The notes under the pieces: generated by a model
The model's input: the letters and a program-made list of their open reading frames with translations, nothing else
Database searches by the model: none
Told to the model about the DNA's origin: nothing
Position numbers and translations under genes: made by a program
Part shown: piece after piece, positions 25,780 to 34,134 of the stretch
How positions within the stretch are numbered: position 1 is the first letter of the stretch
Layout: the number at the start of each line of letters is the position of its first letter
Origin: a virus
Virus record (IMG/VR): IMGVR_UViG_3300027763_000068
Span: 1-59,209 of that record
DNA length: 59,209 bases
Strand: one strand, 5' to 3'

Positions 25780-26442
25780 TTAAATAAATGTCGTACTTCT
25801 AGTAGTAAAATCAAATTTTAAGTGGCTGAACACCATAGTTACAGCAAATGTTGATAACACATTATCTTGACTCATATCCAACTCAACAGGACCAACAGCA
25901 ACCGGCCAACAATTCCACAATTCAAACTTTCTTATTGTGTTGGCTCCATTAGTATCTAGTTGCTCTATAGTCCACGCTGGAGTTGTTTTTCCTAATACAT
26001 TTGATCCACCAGCAAAATGTTGGCTTGGATCTGTATTATTAGCAGCTTCATATGTTGAAATGTTGTTTGCGTGGCTGTTTATTCTTTCGTGCCATTCATG
26101 AAATGCTCGATATAATGATATTTTATCTTTTGATTTATCTGATATTTTATTGTCATCAATTATCACTATATTCCAAGGTTGATATATTCTATCTCCTGGA
26201 TAATTTACGGTTCTTCCTCTAAAATTTATAGGAATAACACCTAATTGTGATGTCGGTAGAGAAGCAGCTCTAACATGAAAATCAGTAATATCAGTGTTTA
26301 AAGAAGGCGAATTAAAAGTAGTGCTTCCAACACGCAGCCCATCACCATTAATAGTTGGAATACTGCCTGTTACTTTAAATCTATTAATTCGGTGTCCACC
26401 ACCAAACCCGTTGATAAAATCTGTTATTGAATGGCTAGGCAT
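25780..26442 (-). CDS. gp19: Tail tube protein gp19
   Basis: A 220-residue tail tube subunit. It starts MPSHSITDFINGFGGGH with NRFKVTG behind, the standard start of the family, and has NYPGDRIYQPWNIVIIDD in the middle and LELDMSQDN-like conserved residues near the end. It lies between portal and sheath genes as in many T4 relatives. A second protein with a similar start is encoded at 58145-58753. Confidence 0.92.
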   Translation of the reverse strand: MPSHSITDFINGFGGGHRINRFKVTGSIPTINGDGLRVGSTTFNSPSLNTDITDFHVRAASLPTSQLGVIPINFRGRTVNYPGDRIYQPWNIVIIDDNKISDKSKDKISLYRAFHEWHERINSHANNISTYEAANNTDPSQHFAGGSNVLGKTTPAWTIEQLDTNGANTIRKFELWNCWPVAVGPVELDMSQDNVLSTFAVTMVFSHLKFDFTTRSTTFI

Positions 26443-26452
26443 TTATTTTTCC

Positions 26453-27643
26453 TTAACCTGTGAATGCTTCAGAGGTATTTGTGTTGATAATTGTAATGAC
26501 TAATGTTTCTGCTGTGTTGTACGGATTAATATAAACATCAATTACTAATTTATTATCTGCAATAGTAGCAGCAGTATTGTTTGTTTCATCACAAACTATT
26601 CGGTAATCAGAAATTCCATTTCCTGTTTTTACTCCTTCTAAAACAGGACTTAAAGCGGCCACAACTCGTTGTCTGGTTCTTGTATCATTGATTTCAAATA
26701 AGAATGTTTGTGCAACCGATGTTAGTTGCTTTCTTAAATATGCAACCAATAAAATGCCATTTATCTTGGTCAAATAACCAGAACCTGTAAATGAAGTATT
26801 ATTGCCCATCAAGAAAGTGCCTTCTCCTGGGAACACTGTTACGGGATTTACGTCTCCCGCATTCAGATAAGACACATCAGTTTCACTGAAGTTTTGTTGC
26901 ATTGCAACAACGCCTAAAATACGGCCTCTAGTTTTTCCTGCTGGAGAAGTCCAAATATTTACGTCTCTGGCACATCTTGCCACACAACCAGCAACATCTG
27001 GGCTTAAATCTGCTTCTAAAATATTAACTGTTGTGCCAACACCTGCAGTAAATTTCTTTCTACCAGCAACATACACAACATTTTCGCTGGTAAAAGTAAC
27101 ACCAAAGTCTGCTTGTTGATTTGCGTATGTTGTGGTTAATGGAATGCCTGTAATTCTTTTGTAGTTACCAACAATGGCTACACAATCTTTTCTAGTCATT
27201 GCGGCATTCACGGCAGCACCAGCAGAGAAAGTATTTCCAGCTTCAAAAACAACATCAATTCTAGCAAGAGATTTATTGTGTATTGGGGTGTTTGTAATAC
27301 CTAAAACGCCGGTTGCGTTGTAATAATCACCGGTAGAACCAGTTGCTCCTATGAAACAAATACCACCGTATTGTAAATAATTGTGTACCGACCACCACTC
27401 GCCAGCCCAAGAACCGGTAGGACCAGACAAACCTACATTTCTAGAGTAAAGACGGCTAAACCATTCATTAACACTAGATACACCCATTAAACCAATTTCT
27501 GTTTCGGAAGTTCCATTAGTTCCGGTTGTGCCGAATAAATTGACTAAACCATTGAAAGAAACAACGCCTGCAACTAAAGGAGAAGGTCCTTCACCGGTAA
27601 TAGTAGAAGTAAAATTGTTGGTTTGTGTGGTAAATACTGACAT
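26453..27643 (-). CDS. gp18: Tail sheath protein gp18 (short form)
   Basis: A contractile sheath subunit of 396 residues. The C-terminal domain is typical: VTVFPGEGTFLMGN, LFEINDTRTRQRVV, DYRIVCDETNNT and DVYINPYNTAE. The protein is far shorter than T4 gp18 (659), lacking the outer domains inserted in the middle of the T4 protein; the core N- and C-terminal sheath-forming parts are kept. Own perfect late promoter and TTTAGGAG ribosome site. Confidence 0.93.
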   Translation of the reverse strand: MSVFTTQTNNFTSTITGEGPSPLVAGVVSFNGLVNLFGTTGTNGTSETEIGLMGVSSVNEWFSRLYSRNVGLSGPTGSWAGEWWSVHNYLQYGGICFIGATGSTGDYYNATGVLGITNTPIHNKSLARIDVVFEAGNTFSAGAAVNAAMTRKDCVAIVGNYKRITGIPLTTTYANQQADFGVTFTSENVVYVAGRKKFTAGVGTTVNILEADLSPDVAGCVARCARDVNIWTSPAGKTRGRILGVVAMQQNFSETDVSYLNAGDVNPVTVFPGEGTFLMGNNTSFTGSGYLTKINGILLVAYLRKQLTSVAQTFLFEINDTRTRQRVVAALSPVLEGVKTGNGISDYRIVCDETNNTAATIADNKLVIDVYINPYNTAETLVITIINTNTSEAFTG

Positions 27644-27676
27644 TTTTTCTCCTAAAATATTTTTACTTTTCGTATT

Positions 27677-27684
27677 TATTTATA
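27677..27684 (-). promoter_or_regulatory. Late promoter of gp18
   Basis: Perfect TATAAATA on the minus strand between gp17 and gp18, followed by an AT-rich leader with TTTAGGAG and the gp18 ATG. The 52-bp gap holding it is one of the longest in the structural region. Confidence 0.85.
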
Positions 27685-27695
27685 TTTTTGGAGAG

Positions 27696-29378
27696 TTAAG
27701 CCTTAATCCAGTTGTCTTGGTCGTCAGACGGCTTATTTTCTATGATTGGGTCTTCATCCATACCTGAAATAAACCCAAAACTAAACCAGTCGTCTTCTTC
27801 TATTTTTTTAATTTCACCTTCAAATAACTCTTTTCTGATGTCAATATTGGTAATTTCTTTAAAATACGGTTGTTTAGTAACCCAAGAAAATAAAACTAAA
27901 CACATAACTAAATCGTCTGTATGCCCATCATCCGCTGAAAAACTGTTCCACTTTGCAATAAACGACAGCAGTTCTTTTATTGTTTCTTCGTCTTGAATTA
28001 ATAGCTTGTCTTGTTCTATCAGGCTCTTCAGTATGGAACATCCTAATTTTTTAACAACAGCAGTAGTTCTAACACCTAATAAGGTTTCGCCTTTACCAAA
28101 CCCACCGTTAAGTACCATGCCACTTCTACCTTTATTCATGCTGGTCAGTAGATTATCGTATTCTAGATCGTAATGCAAAATGTCTGCAACCTGTCCACCA
28201 ATATCATTTACTTCTACCAGCATGTATGCAGTGTTGTATTTTCTACCCAACGCAGCCAATATGGTTGGGTAAAGCATGGGCGATATTATGTTATTTCTGT
28301 ATTTTGCTACTATTCGATACGGAGCCTCAGTGATATCAAACACAACAGCAGCACTGTAATCTTTACCCTGACCTCTAGACGTATCTACAGTTATAACATA
28401 GGCCCTGTTTTGTTTTGGTTCTTCATAAACAGTAAGACCTTCACTTGTTTTAGTTTGTGGAGACTTTGATACCAGAGTGTGAAGTTTAGCGGTAGAAATG
28501 AGTGTGTTGGACGATCCAATAAAATCACAATCGTATTCGCTCTTAAACTTTTGTTCACCACCAGAACCACCACCCAACTGTTTGATGGTTCTTTCTTTCC
28601 ATTTTTGATCACGAAGAGGACCACCCGGATACAAAGGAACTTGGCTCCAATGCACTTCCACTGGAACGTATTCGTTCTTACCTTCTTCTCCGGTCTTTCT
28701 AGACGCTCCCTGCCACAGGTTGTAAAACATGTTTAAACCGTTTGGGGTCGATACTATGATAACTTTAGTGGTTTGACCGGATGTAATAGTTGGATATACC
28801 GAGCTGAAAAACTCATCCGCAATATTGGCTGGAACGTGAGCAAACTCGTCCATGAAGATTACGTTATACGAACCACCACGGACAGCAGAAGCAGAGGTGG
28901 CAGAAGCCAGTACACGAGATCCATTTTCTAACTGAATAGAAGTCTTGTTCCACTCGACAACGCCGTGTTGAAGCCATTTTGGAAGATACTCGTAAGCTTC
29001 TTTCAACCGCTTCATAATTTCCATAGCAGTCTTCATCTTGTTGGCAAGAATTGCTATATTTACGTTTTGATTGAATATAAGATAATGAACCATCCACGCA
29101 ACTGTGGTTGTGGTTTTACCGGTCTGTCGAGGCAGCTTGGCAATAACAAAGCGATTATCTTGGATTGTTCTAACAATATCTTCCTGATAATCATACAACC
29201 CAAAAGACTCAAGACCTTTATCGGTGGTTACAATCTTGATGTATTTTTTAATAAAATACACCGGATCATTAGCACACTTGATATACTCTTCAACTTGTTC
29301 TTTGGTAAATTCAATGGTAACACCAATCTCTTTCAGATTAGGATTACCAAGATAACCTGACTTCTTTTTATACCCCAT
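27696..29378 (-). CDS. gp17: Terminase large subunit gp17
   Basis: A 560-residue packaging motor with ATPase and nuclease domains. Walker A LPRQTGKTT (residues 82-90), Walker B NVIFMDEF (172-179), coupling motif IIVSTPNG (207-214). The RNase-H-like nuclease has D332 in TVDTSRGQGKD, E389/D392 in LVEVND, and the third acidic site in GHTDDLVM. It overlaps the small subunit by 11 nt. Complete and of usual size (T4 610). Confidence 0.97.
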   Translation of the reverse strand: MGYKKKSGYLGNPNLKEIGVTIEFTKEQVEEYIKCANDPVYFIKKYIKIVTTDKGLESFGLYDYQEDIVRTIQDNRFVIAKLPRQTGKTTTTVAWMVHYLIFNQNVNIAILANKMKTAMEIMKRLKEAYEYLPKWLQHGVVEWNKTSIQLENGSRVLASATSASAVRGGSYNVIFMDEFAHVPANIADEFFSSVYPTITSGQTTKVIIVSTPNGLNMFYNLWQGASRKTGEEGKNEYVPVEVHWSQVPLYPGGPLRDQKWKERTIKQLGGGSGGEQKFKSEYDCDFIGSSNTLISTAKLHTLVSKSPQTKTSEGLTVYEEPKQNRAYVITVDTSRGQGKDYSAAVVFDITEAPYRIVAKYRNNIISPMLYPTILAALGRKYNTAYMLVEVNDIGGQVADILHYDLEYDNLLTSMNKGRSGMVLNGGFGKGETLLGVRTTAVVKKLGCSILKSLIEQDKLLIQDEETIKELLSFIAKWNSFSADDGHTDDLVMCLVLFSWVTKQPYFKEITNIDIRKELFEGEIKKIEEDDWFSFGFISGMDEDPIIENKPSDDQDNWIKA

Positions 29379-29811
29379 CGTCTAAAAATTTCTGGCTGTC
29401 TAGAGCCTTGTTTCTGCTGCGGTCTTTGTTTATTAAATCTTGCAGCTCACTAGTGGAACCAACGTAAATTGAATTGTTGGTGGTGTGGTTAACTTTAATT
29501 TCTTCTTTTTTGATTGCTTTAGACTTTTGATATAGATCAATCAAATCTTTATTCATCTCCGAGACCGTCTTTAATAACTGTCCAAGAACTTCATACGCTC
29601 TTGGTGAATCACCAGCCTTTGCAACTTTAAGGATCTCATCCACTGCACAAGAACCGTTATCAATAAGTCCTTTGATGTTGTCTCGAACATAATTAAAGTC
29701 TACATCTAAACTAGTGCCAGCTATACTAGTTTCAGGCTTTATTATTTTTATAGGTTCGGGCGCATTAAACTCTATTCCTAGAGTTTTTGATATAATATCA
29801 GTAGGTTCCAT
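29368..29811 (-). CDS. gp16: Terminase small subunit gp16
   Basis: A 147-residue DNA-recognition subunit of the packaging motor. The central helices (DNIKGLIDNGSCAVDEILKV, then YEVLGQLLKTVSEMNKDLID) form the oligomerising coiled coil typical of the family. Position directly before gp17 supports the call. GATAAATA lies five bases before the start codon. Confidence 0.9.
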   Translation of the reverse strand: MEPTDIISKTLGIEFNAPEPIKIIKPETSIAGTSLDVDFNYVRDNIKGLIDNGSCAVDEILKVAKAGDSPRAYEVLGQLLKTVSEMNKDLIDLYQKSKAIKKEEIKVNHTTNNSIYVGSTSELQDLINKDRSRNKALDSQKFLDDGV

Positions 29812-29819
29812 ATAATTAT

Positions 29820-30503
29820 TTATCCAGTTAAACCAAACGAATCATAAGTTATTCCTGATATATTAAAATTCAAAGCTTGATAATTGACAGTATCAATTAC
29901 AGGAATATTACTCTTAATTTCGCCGTAAACGTACGATTTTGCAATAAATTGATAAGAACTAACAATAAACCGTCTTGTGCTAAAATCGCCTTCATATTCT
30001 TGTGTTAGTGTAGTTGTGTTTAAAGAAATTGGAATTTTTACTCCCTGTTGCATAGAATTCATATTTAAAGAAATTACAAACTCTGGTCCAAAATACGGTA
30101 ATATTTGTTCCATTATTTGAAAATTTTCTTCTAAATTTCTTGTAAACACATTAAATCCAAACACAAAATTATACGGCACTTCAGAATAAATATATGTTGC
30201 ATTGCTACCAGAAGTACAAACTTTTTTGTTTGTTTTATTTAATCTTCTTGTTGGATCATAAACAAAACCTAAAAGCTCAAAAGACATTCTAGGTAAAGAA
30301 ATTTCAATACGTGTTTTATCACTTATCGAACTAGGTTCTGTTAAACGCTTAACAAACTTTTCTTTATTGGCGTAAGAAAGAGGAACGGTAAATAATCGTT
30401 CATTATTGTTTTCGTCTTTTTGTTCTAGTTGAATACCGTTAAATAAACTACCAAAACCAATTACTAATTTTCTTATTGAATCGTTTTTAAAATGCGAAAA
30501 CAT
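29820..30503 (-). CDS. gp15: Tail sheath stabiliser/tail completion gp15
   Basis: A 227-residue protein that forms the hexameric ring ending the tail and joining it to the neck. It begins with FKNDSIRKLVIGFGSLFNGI and continues VPLSYANKEKFVKRL, both typical of gp15, with LPRMSFELLGFVYDPTRRLN near residue 70. It follows gp14 with a 1-nt overlap, the T4 order 13-14-15-16-17. Confidence 0.93.
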   Translation of the reverse strand: MFSHFKNDSIRKLVIGFGSLFNGIQLEQKDENNNERLFTVPLSYANKEKFVKRLTEPSSISDKTRIEISLPRMSFELLGFVYDPTRRLNKTNKKVCTSGSNATYIYSEVPYNFVFGFNVFTRNLEENFQIMEQILPYFGPEFVISLNMNSMQQGVKIPISLNTTTLTQEYEGDFSTRRFIVSSYQFIAKSYVYGEIKSNIPVIDTVNYQALNFNISGITYDSFGLTG

Positions 30504-31435
30504 TAGTAATTACCCTCAGAAAATGGATCTATTTCGCTAAAATTAATTAAATCTAATTTAGCTGCTTCTGTTTCAATTTCATCATTATCTCCTGCCGGAG
30601 TTCTATCTTCACTGTTATTCAACACAATGTTTGTGGTTTGACCTGTATTGCTTAATACGTAACACTCTAAACCGCTGTCTACACCCTTTAAGGTTTCTCC
30701 TGTACTAATAGTTCCTGTTATATTAATCAGTTCTATTATACCTGTCAGACCTGCTGGTTTCATTGCAATAACACCAGAACCGGTTGCGTCTTCTTCCAGA
30801 GCATTATTGCCGGTAAATCCAGCAACTTGATAAACAAATTCTCCTGCATAATAATTAGTTGTAGTTATACCTGTAATATCATTTCCTGTAACAAATTGAT
30901 ATGTGTATTGTCTGCTTTCCGGTTGAACTGCATCGATATCGGTAGTTCCAGTGGTAACTCCTTCTTGATCGTATGTGAACAGTTCACAGGTTAAACGATA
31001 AGAGTATAATTTTCCTAGCTCATAAAAAGGATTTTCATGTTCCACAAAGTTAATTTCAAACAAAGATTTAGAAAGAGGAAAATAAATAAGATCGCCTTCT
31101 CTTGGTCTGGTTATTACAGAAAATCTAGTTTGTATTTCCTGCATGAATCTTTTCTTTGAAACAGTTAAAAATATATTATCTTTAATTTCAATGCCAAATT
31201 TACTGGCAATATCACCTTGTCCTTGAAATCCAGAAACAGAATCAATATACATTTCAATAGGAACTGAATCTTTATAATTAACTCGCTTTCCTTCACCAAA
31301 AATTTTATCTAATTCCACCATATTTCTTGGAATATAGTACATCTCTCTACCCATCGTTTTAATGATTTCGATGGTTAGATCTTCTGTAATATCTTGCTCA
31401 CCAGAATAATCTTTGAAATATGGATTAGTTGCCAT
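30503..31435 (-). CDS. gp14: Neck protein gp14
   Basis: A 310-residue neck protein that, with gp13, bridges portal and tail. Family signatures are the start ATNPYFKDYSGEQD and MGREMYYIPRNMVELDKIFG near residue 30. A C-terminal extension after residue 160 carries thrice repeated Gly-Thr-rich segments of the fibre type (GVIAMKPAGLTGIIELINIT). It is slightly longer than T4 gp14 (256) because of this extension. Confidence 0.93.
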   Translation of the reverse strand: MATNPYFKDYSGEQDITEDLTIEIIKTMGREMYYIPRNMVELDKIFGEGKRVNYKDSVPIEMYIDSVSGFQGQGDIASKFGIEIKDNIFLTVSKKRFMQEIQTRFSVITRPREGDLIYFPLSKSLFEINFVEHENPFYELGKLYSYRLTCELFTYDQEGVTTGTTDIDAVQPESRQYTYQFVTGNDITGITTTNYYAGEFVYQVAGFTGNNALEEDATGSGVIAMKPAGLTGIIELINITGTISTGETLKGVDSGLECYVLSNTGQTTNIVLNNSEDRTPAGDNDEIETEAAKLDLINFSEIDPFSEGNY

Positions 31436-31436
31436 T

Positions 31437-32237
31437 TTAACCTGTCATAAAGTTTACTGGTAATTCGTATTCGTTTTGCATTTGTTGTTCAATTGCTGCT
31501 ATTTCATTAATAGCTTCCTGATAAATTTGTCCACCGCGCATCACCACACCACCAGGCAATGCCACACCATCAAATTTAGCCATATTTGCACCCCATTGAC
31601 GCTTGATTAAAGCAGTCAAATATCGTTTAAGGTAACGATCATTGAACATCTCGGTGTATTTTTCTGGATTAAGTGCGGCGTACGCCCAGATACAAATAAA
31701 GTCACCAACTTTTGTTTCTTGGCCCCAATTCATTTCTAAGTACAATCTGTTGGTTACCTTACTGAATACTACAGTTTTTTCTGGTTGAAACATGTCTTGG
31801 ATCAACTGAATATACCGTTTTGTTGAGTCGTATGAAGCAAGACCCATAGAGTTTACACCACTAAGATTTCTGTTAATACCAAAGTAGTCGGTTAGTGCTA
31901 GTTGGTATCGCACATCAAACATGTTGATATTGGTAAATGGACCAAATTGCATTACCTTAATTATAGAAACAATTTCCTTTCCAGTAGGTCCGTCTACTTC
32001 GTTTGGAGAAAGGATGTCTTCAGTATTGATGTATCGGTTATTAATATCGGTTTGAGTTAATTGATATTTAAAAAATACTTTCTCAACACCATCAAAATGG
32101 CGTTCAGTAAAGTATTGCAAAGCGTCATCCAGACGATCTTCTGCTTGTTCCCAATCTACGTTTATATCAATAACCGGTGATCCTAATTGTCTATAAGCGT
32201 ATTCGATTATGGTTTGTCTTGAATTTGGTGCTGCCAT
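31437..32237 (-). CDS. gp13: Neck protein gp13
   Basis: A 266-residue neck subunit. The N-terminus SRQTIIEYAYRQLGSPVIDI, then WEQAEDRLDDALQYFTERHF, and the C-terminal helix KRYLTALIKRQWGANMAKF are the conserved elements of gp13. It is first in the run gp13 to gp17. Good AAGGAAG ribosome site behind a CATAAATA element. Confidence 0.95.
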   Translation of the reverse strand: MAAPNSRQTIIEYAYRQLGSPVIDINVDWEQAEDRLDDALQYFTERHFDGVEKVFFKYQLTQTDINNRYINTEDILSPNEVDGPTGKEIVSIIKVMQFGPFTNINMFDVRYQLALTDYFGINRNLSGVNSMGLASYDSTKRYIQLIQDMFQPEKTVVFSKVTNRLYLEMNWGQETKVGDFICIWAYAALNPEKYTEMFNDRYLKRYLTALIKRQWGANMAKFDGVALPGGVVMRGGQIYQEAINEIAAIEQQMQNEYELPVNFMTG

Positions 32238-32253
32238 TGTACTTCCTTAAAAG

Positions 32254-32261
32254 TATTTATG
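32254..32261 (-). promoter_or_regulatory. Possible late promoter of gp13 (CATAAATA)
   Basis: One-base variant of TATAAATA on the minus strand, in the 36-bp gap before gp13, followed by AAGGAAG and the ATG. It stands at the head of the neck-terminase run, a sensible place for a promoter. Confidence 0.5.
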
Positions 32262-32273
32262 GCAAATTGAAAT

Positions 32274-32807
32274 TTAAGACTGGGGAGTTGCTGGTGGTTC
32301 TTGCTTGTTTTCTGGAAGAGTTACTGGAATGCCTGCAACTTGATTATAATCAATATTTTCAATGTAATATCGTCTTGTGATTGGTTCATTGGCCTCGTCT
32401 GGCTTGCTTGGTTGATAATTAGTAAATCCAGGCATATTTAAAGGACAATTTAGTTTTGGATAATCTAATTTGCTGTACTCTTCACCGTTAGAAGTCAACC
32501 AAGTCATTGGTTTATCACCACAACCGCAACCACCACAGAAATGCTTTCCGGGAGTAGTGCTTTCCTTTAGGTGCTCACATGGCGGTAATTCGCCACCTAA
32601 ATGTTTATTGCCAAAACAACTAAGTACTCTTAATTGTTTGGTTGCTTTATTTACTTTATGGCCAGCAAGTCCTCGGGAAGTTAAAGCAGTAGCAAAACTT
32701 TGAATCATGCCCATTTTTTGGGACAAAATAGTTTTAGCTTGTTCTGGATTTCCTTCTTGACGAAACTCAGGATTATTTTGATTATTTTTATTGCATCCAC
32801 ATCCCAT
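32274..32807 (-). CDS. Cysteine-rich protein beside the neck genes
   Basis: A 177-residue protein of unknown family. It starts MGCGCN and has further cysteines in LSCFG, PPCEH, HFCGGCGCGDKP and LNCP, nine or more in all. The close spacing (C-x2-C-x-C) suggests a bound metal, either zinc or an iron-sulphur cluster, rather than random cysteines. A helical region (residues about 20-60) precedes the cysteine core and the C-terminus is proline-rich. It is co-directional with gp13 and the adhesins, so it is probably a virion or assembly protein. Confidence 0.75.
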   Translation of the reverse strand: MGCGCNKNNQNNPEFRQEGNPEQAKTILSQKMGMIQSFATALTSRGLAGHKVNKATKQLRVLSCFGNKHLGGELPPCEHLKESTTPGKHFCGGCGCGDKPMTWLTSNGEEYSKLDYPKLNCPLNMPGFTNYQPSKPDEANEPITRRYYIENIDYNQVAGIPVTLPENKQEPPATPQS

Positions 32808-32831
32808 AATATAAACTCCTATAATTATATA

Positions 32832-34133
32832 TCATGAATCCAAATAAATTCTTCGGAATAATCTTACACCTATGGTCTTTCCTCTGTACACCATATTTGT
32901 TTTTCCGTAATTTTCTTCAGTATTTGCCATTTGAGCAACCACAAAAGTTTTTCCACTAAACTCCTGAACACCATTTAAAGAGAATACGGTGGAAGTCATG
33001 TACTGTTCTTTAGTTAAACCAAAGAATCCAGAAGTTTCATAACCAAACGAAATATTTTTAAAGTATAGTGCTAGTTCGTCTTGACTGGGAAGATACCAGT
33101 CAGAGAAACCATTAATCTTATACTGTTTAATCTGAGACAACAGTGTATTGTTTTCAGATATTGTTGTGTCGTAAGTGTTGTATAAACCATCGTAACTTGA
33201 TGTTGTTAGTGTACTGGTTGGTTCGTTTTCCACGTTGTACGGAAAATCTGTAAAGTCTGATACACTTGCAATCAGTATCCAAGACTTTTCTTTAGTGCCA
33301 GGACTATTTCCTCTTGCACGATAATTTCCAGCAGTTCCTGTTGTTCTGTTTCCGTATACTTCACTGCCCAACGAATTTACCGGAGATCCTGGTTGAAATA
33401 CTCCAACGTATAAACCACCCTGATATAATGATCCTACTGCTGGTAACGTTTCTATAGGATTTGTGGAAGATATTATGGTGCTTAAAGAAGCTCTGGCTGG
33501 AGTTTTTGCTCCACTGAGTCCTGCAAAATAAACACCAGAACATGGATTAAGATCTAAACACGATTGAATAGTTTTATTTGGAGCCGACCAATAACCAAAA
33601 CAATTTTTCTTAGATTTTATTGAACAATCAATAGTTCCATCATTGTTTTGTGTACAACAATTTCCTATCGAATTATTTGAGTTATAGCAATTAGTGTAGT
33701 CGTTAGGATTGCAATTATCAGATACATCACTAGCAGAAATATTAACAGAATTGCATTGTATATTACCACCATCAAAAACACAAGTTTCTCCGGGATAGAA
33801 AGAATAACCTAAATTTTCTGCAGCTCCTTGATTTGCATTAATGCAATCTAATTGAGAGTTTACTGCAGTGCATCCTTGAGTGTATAAACCATTGGTTTTA
33901 GTCCAATAACAACAAGCACCCGATACATCACCAATCAATTTACTAACACAAAGTCCAGAGGACGGGCAGTCTGTTCCATCAAAAGCTCCAGATATAAAAT
34001 ATCCGTTTGCCGCATCGCATGCAGCTCTGGTAGAAACACTAGAAAGACCACAACACCAACCGGTAGATAAAGGACCAATTACAGTTGGTGGATTGTATTG
34101 AGCAGAAATTCTTGATCTGAATTGAATTGACAT
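32832..34133 (-). CDS. Cys-rich adhesin with DUF1566 (lectin-like) C-terminus
   Basis: A 433-residue protein from the ATG chosen directly behind the stop of the large fibre gene; a GTG eight codons earlier is possible. The N-terminal half holds three 'CC' repeats that start GWCC (residue 25), GACC (72) and GNCC (157), each with about six cysteines. The C-terminal half (from about residue 238) is a DUF1566/Lcl domain with the signature WYLPSQDE (346-353) and a final KTIGVRLFRRI strand. Such domains have a C-type-lectin-like fold and bind ligands. Probably a receptor-binding tail protein. No collagen-like part, unlike its neighbours. Confidence 0.75.
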   Translation of the reverse strand: MSIQFRSRISAQYNPPTVIGPLSTGWCCGLSSVSTRAACDAANGYFISGAFDGTDCPSSGLCVSKLIGDVSGACCYWTKTNGLYTQGCTAVNSQLDCINANQGAAENLGYSFYPGETCVFDGGNIQCNSVNISASDVSDNCNPNDYTNCYNSNNSIGNCCTQNNDGTIDCSIKSKKNCFGYWSAPNKTIQSCLDLNPCSGVYFAGLSGAKTPARASLSTIISSTNPIETLPAVGSLYQGGLYVGVFQPGSPVNSLGSEVYGNRTTGTAGNYRARGNSPGTKEKSWILIASVSDFTDFPYNVENEPTSTLTTSSYDGLYNTYDTTISENNTLLSQIKQYKINGFSDWYLPSQDELALYFKNISFGYETSGFFGLTKEQYMTSTVFSLNGVQEFSGKTFVVAQMANTEENYGKTNMVYRGKTIGVRLFRRIYLDS

Positions 34134-34134
34134 G

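Noticed and set aside
29817-29824. GATAAATA before gp16 as a promoter feature
   Set aside because: One mismatch, inside the end of gp15 and only five bases from the ATG; kept only as part of the spacing observation.
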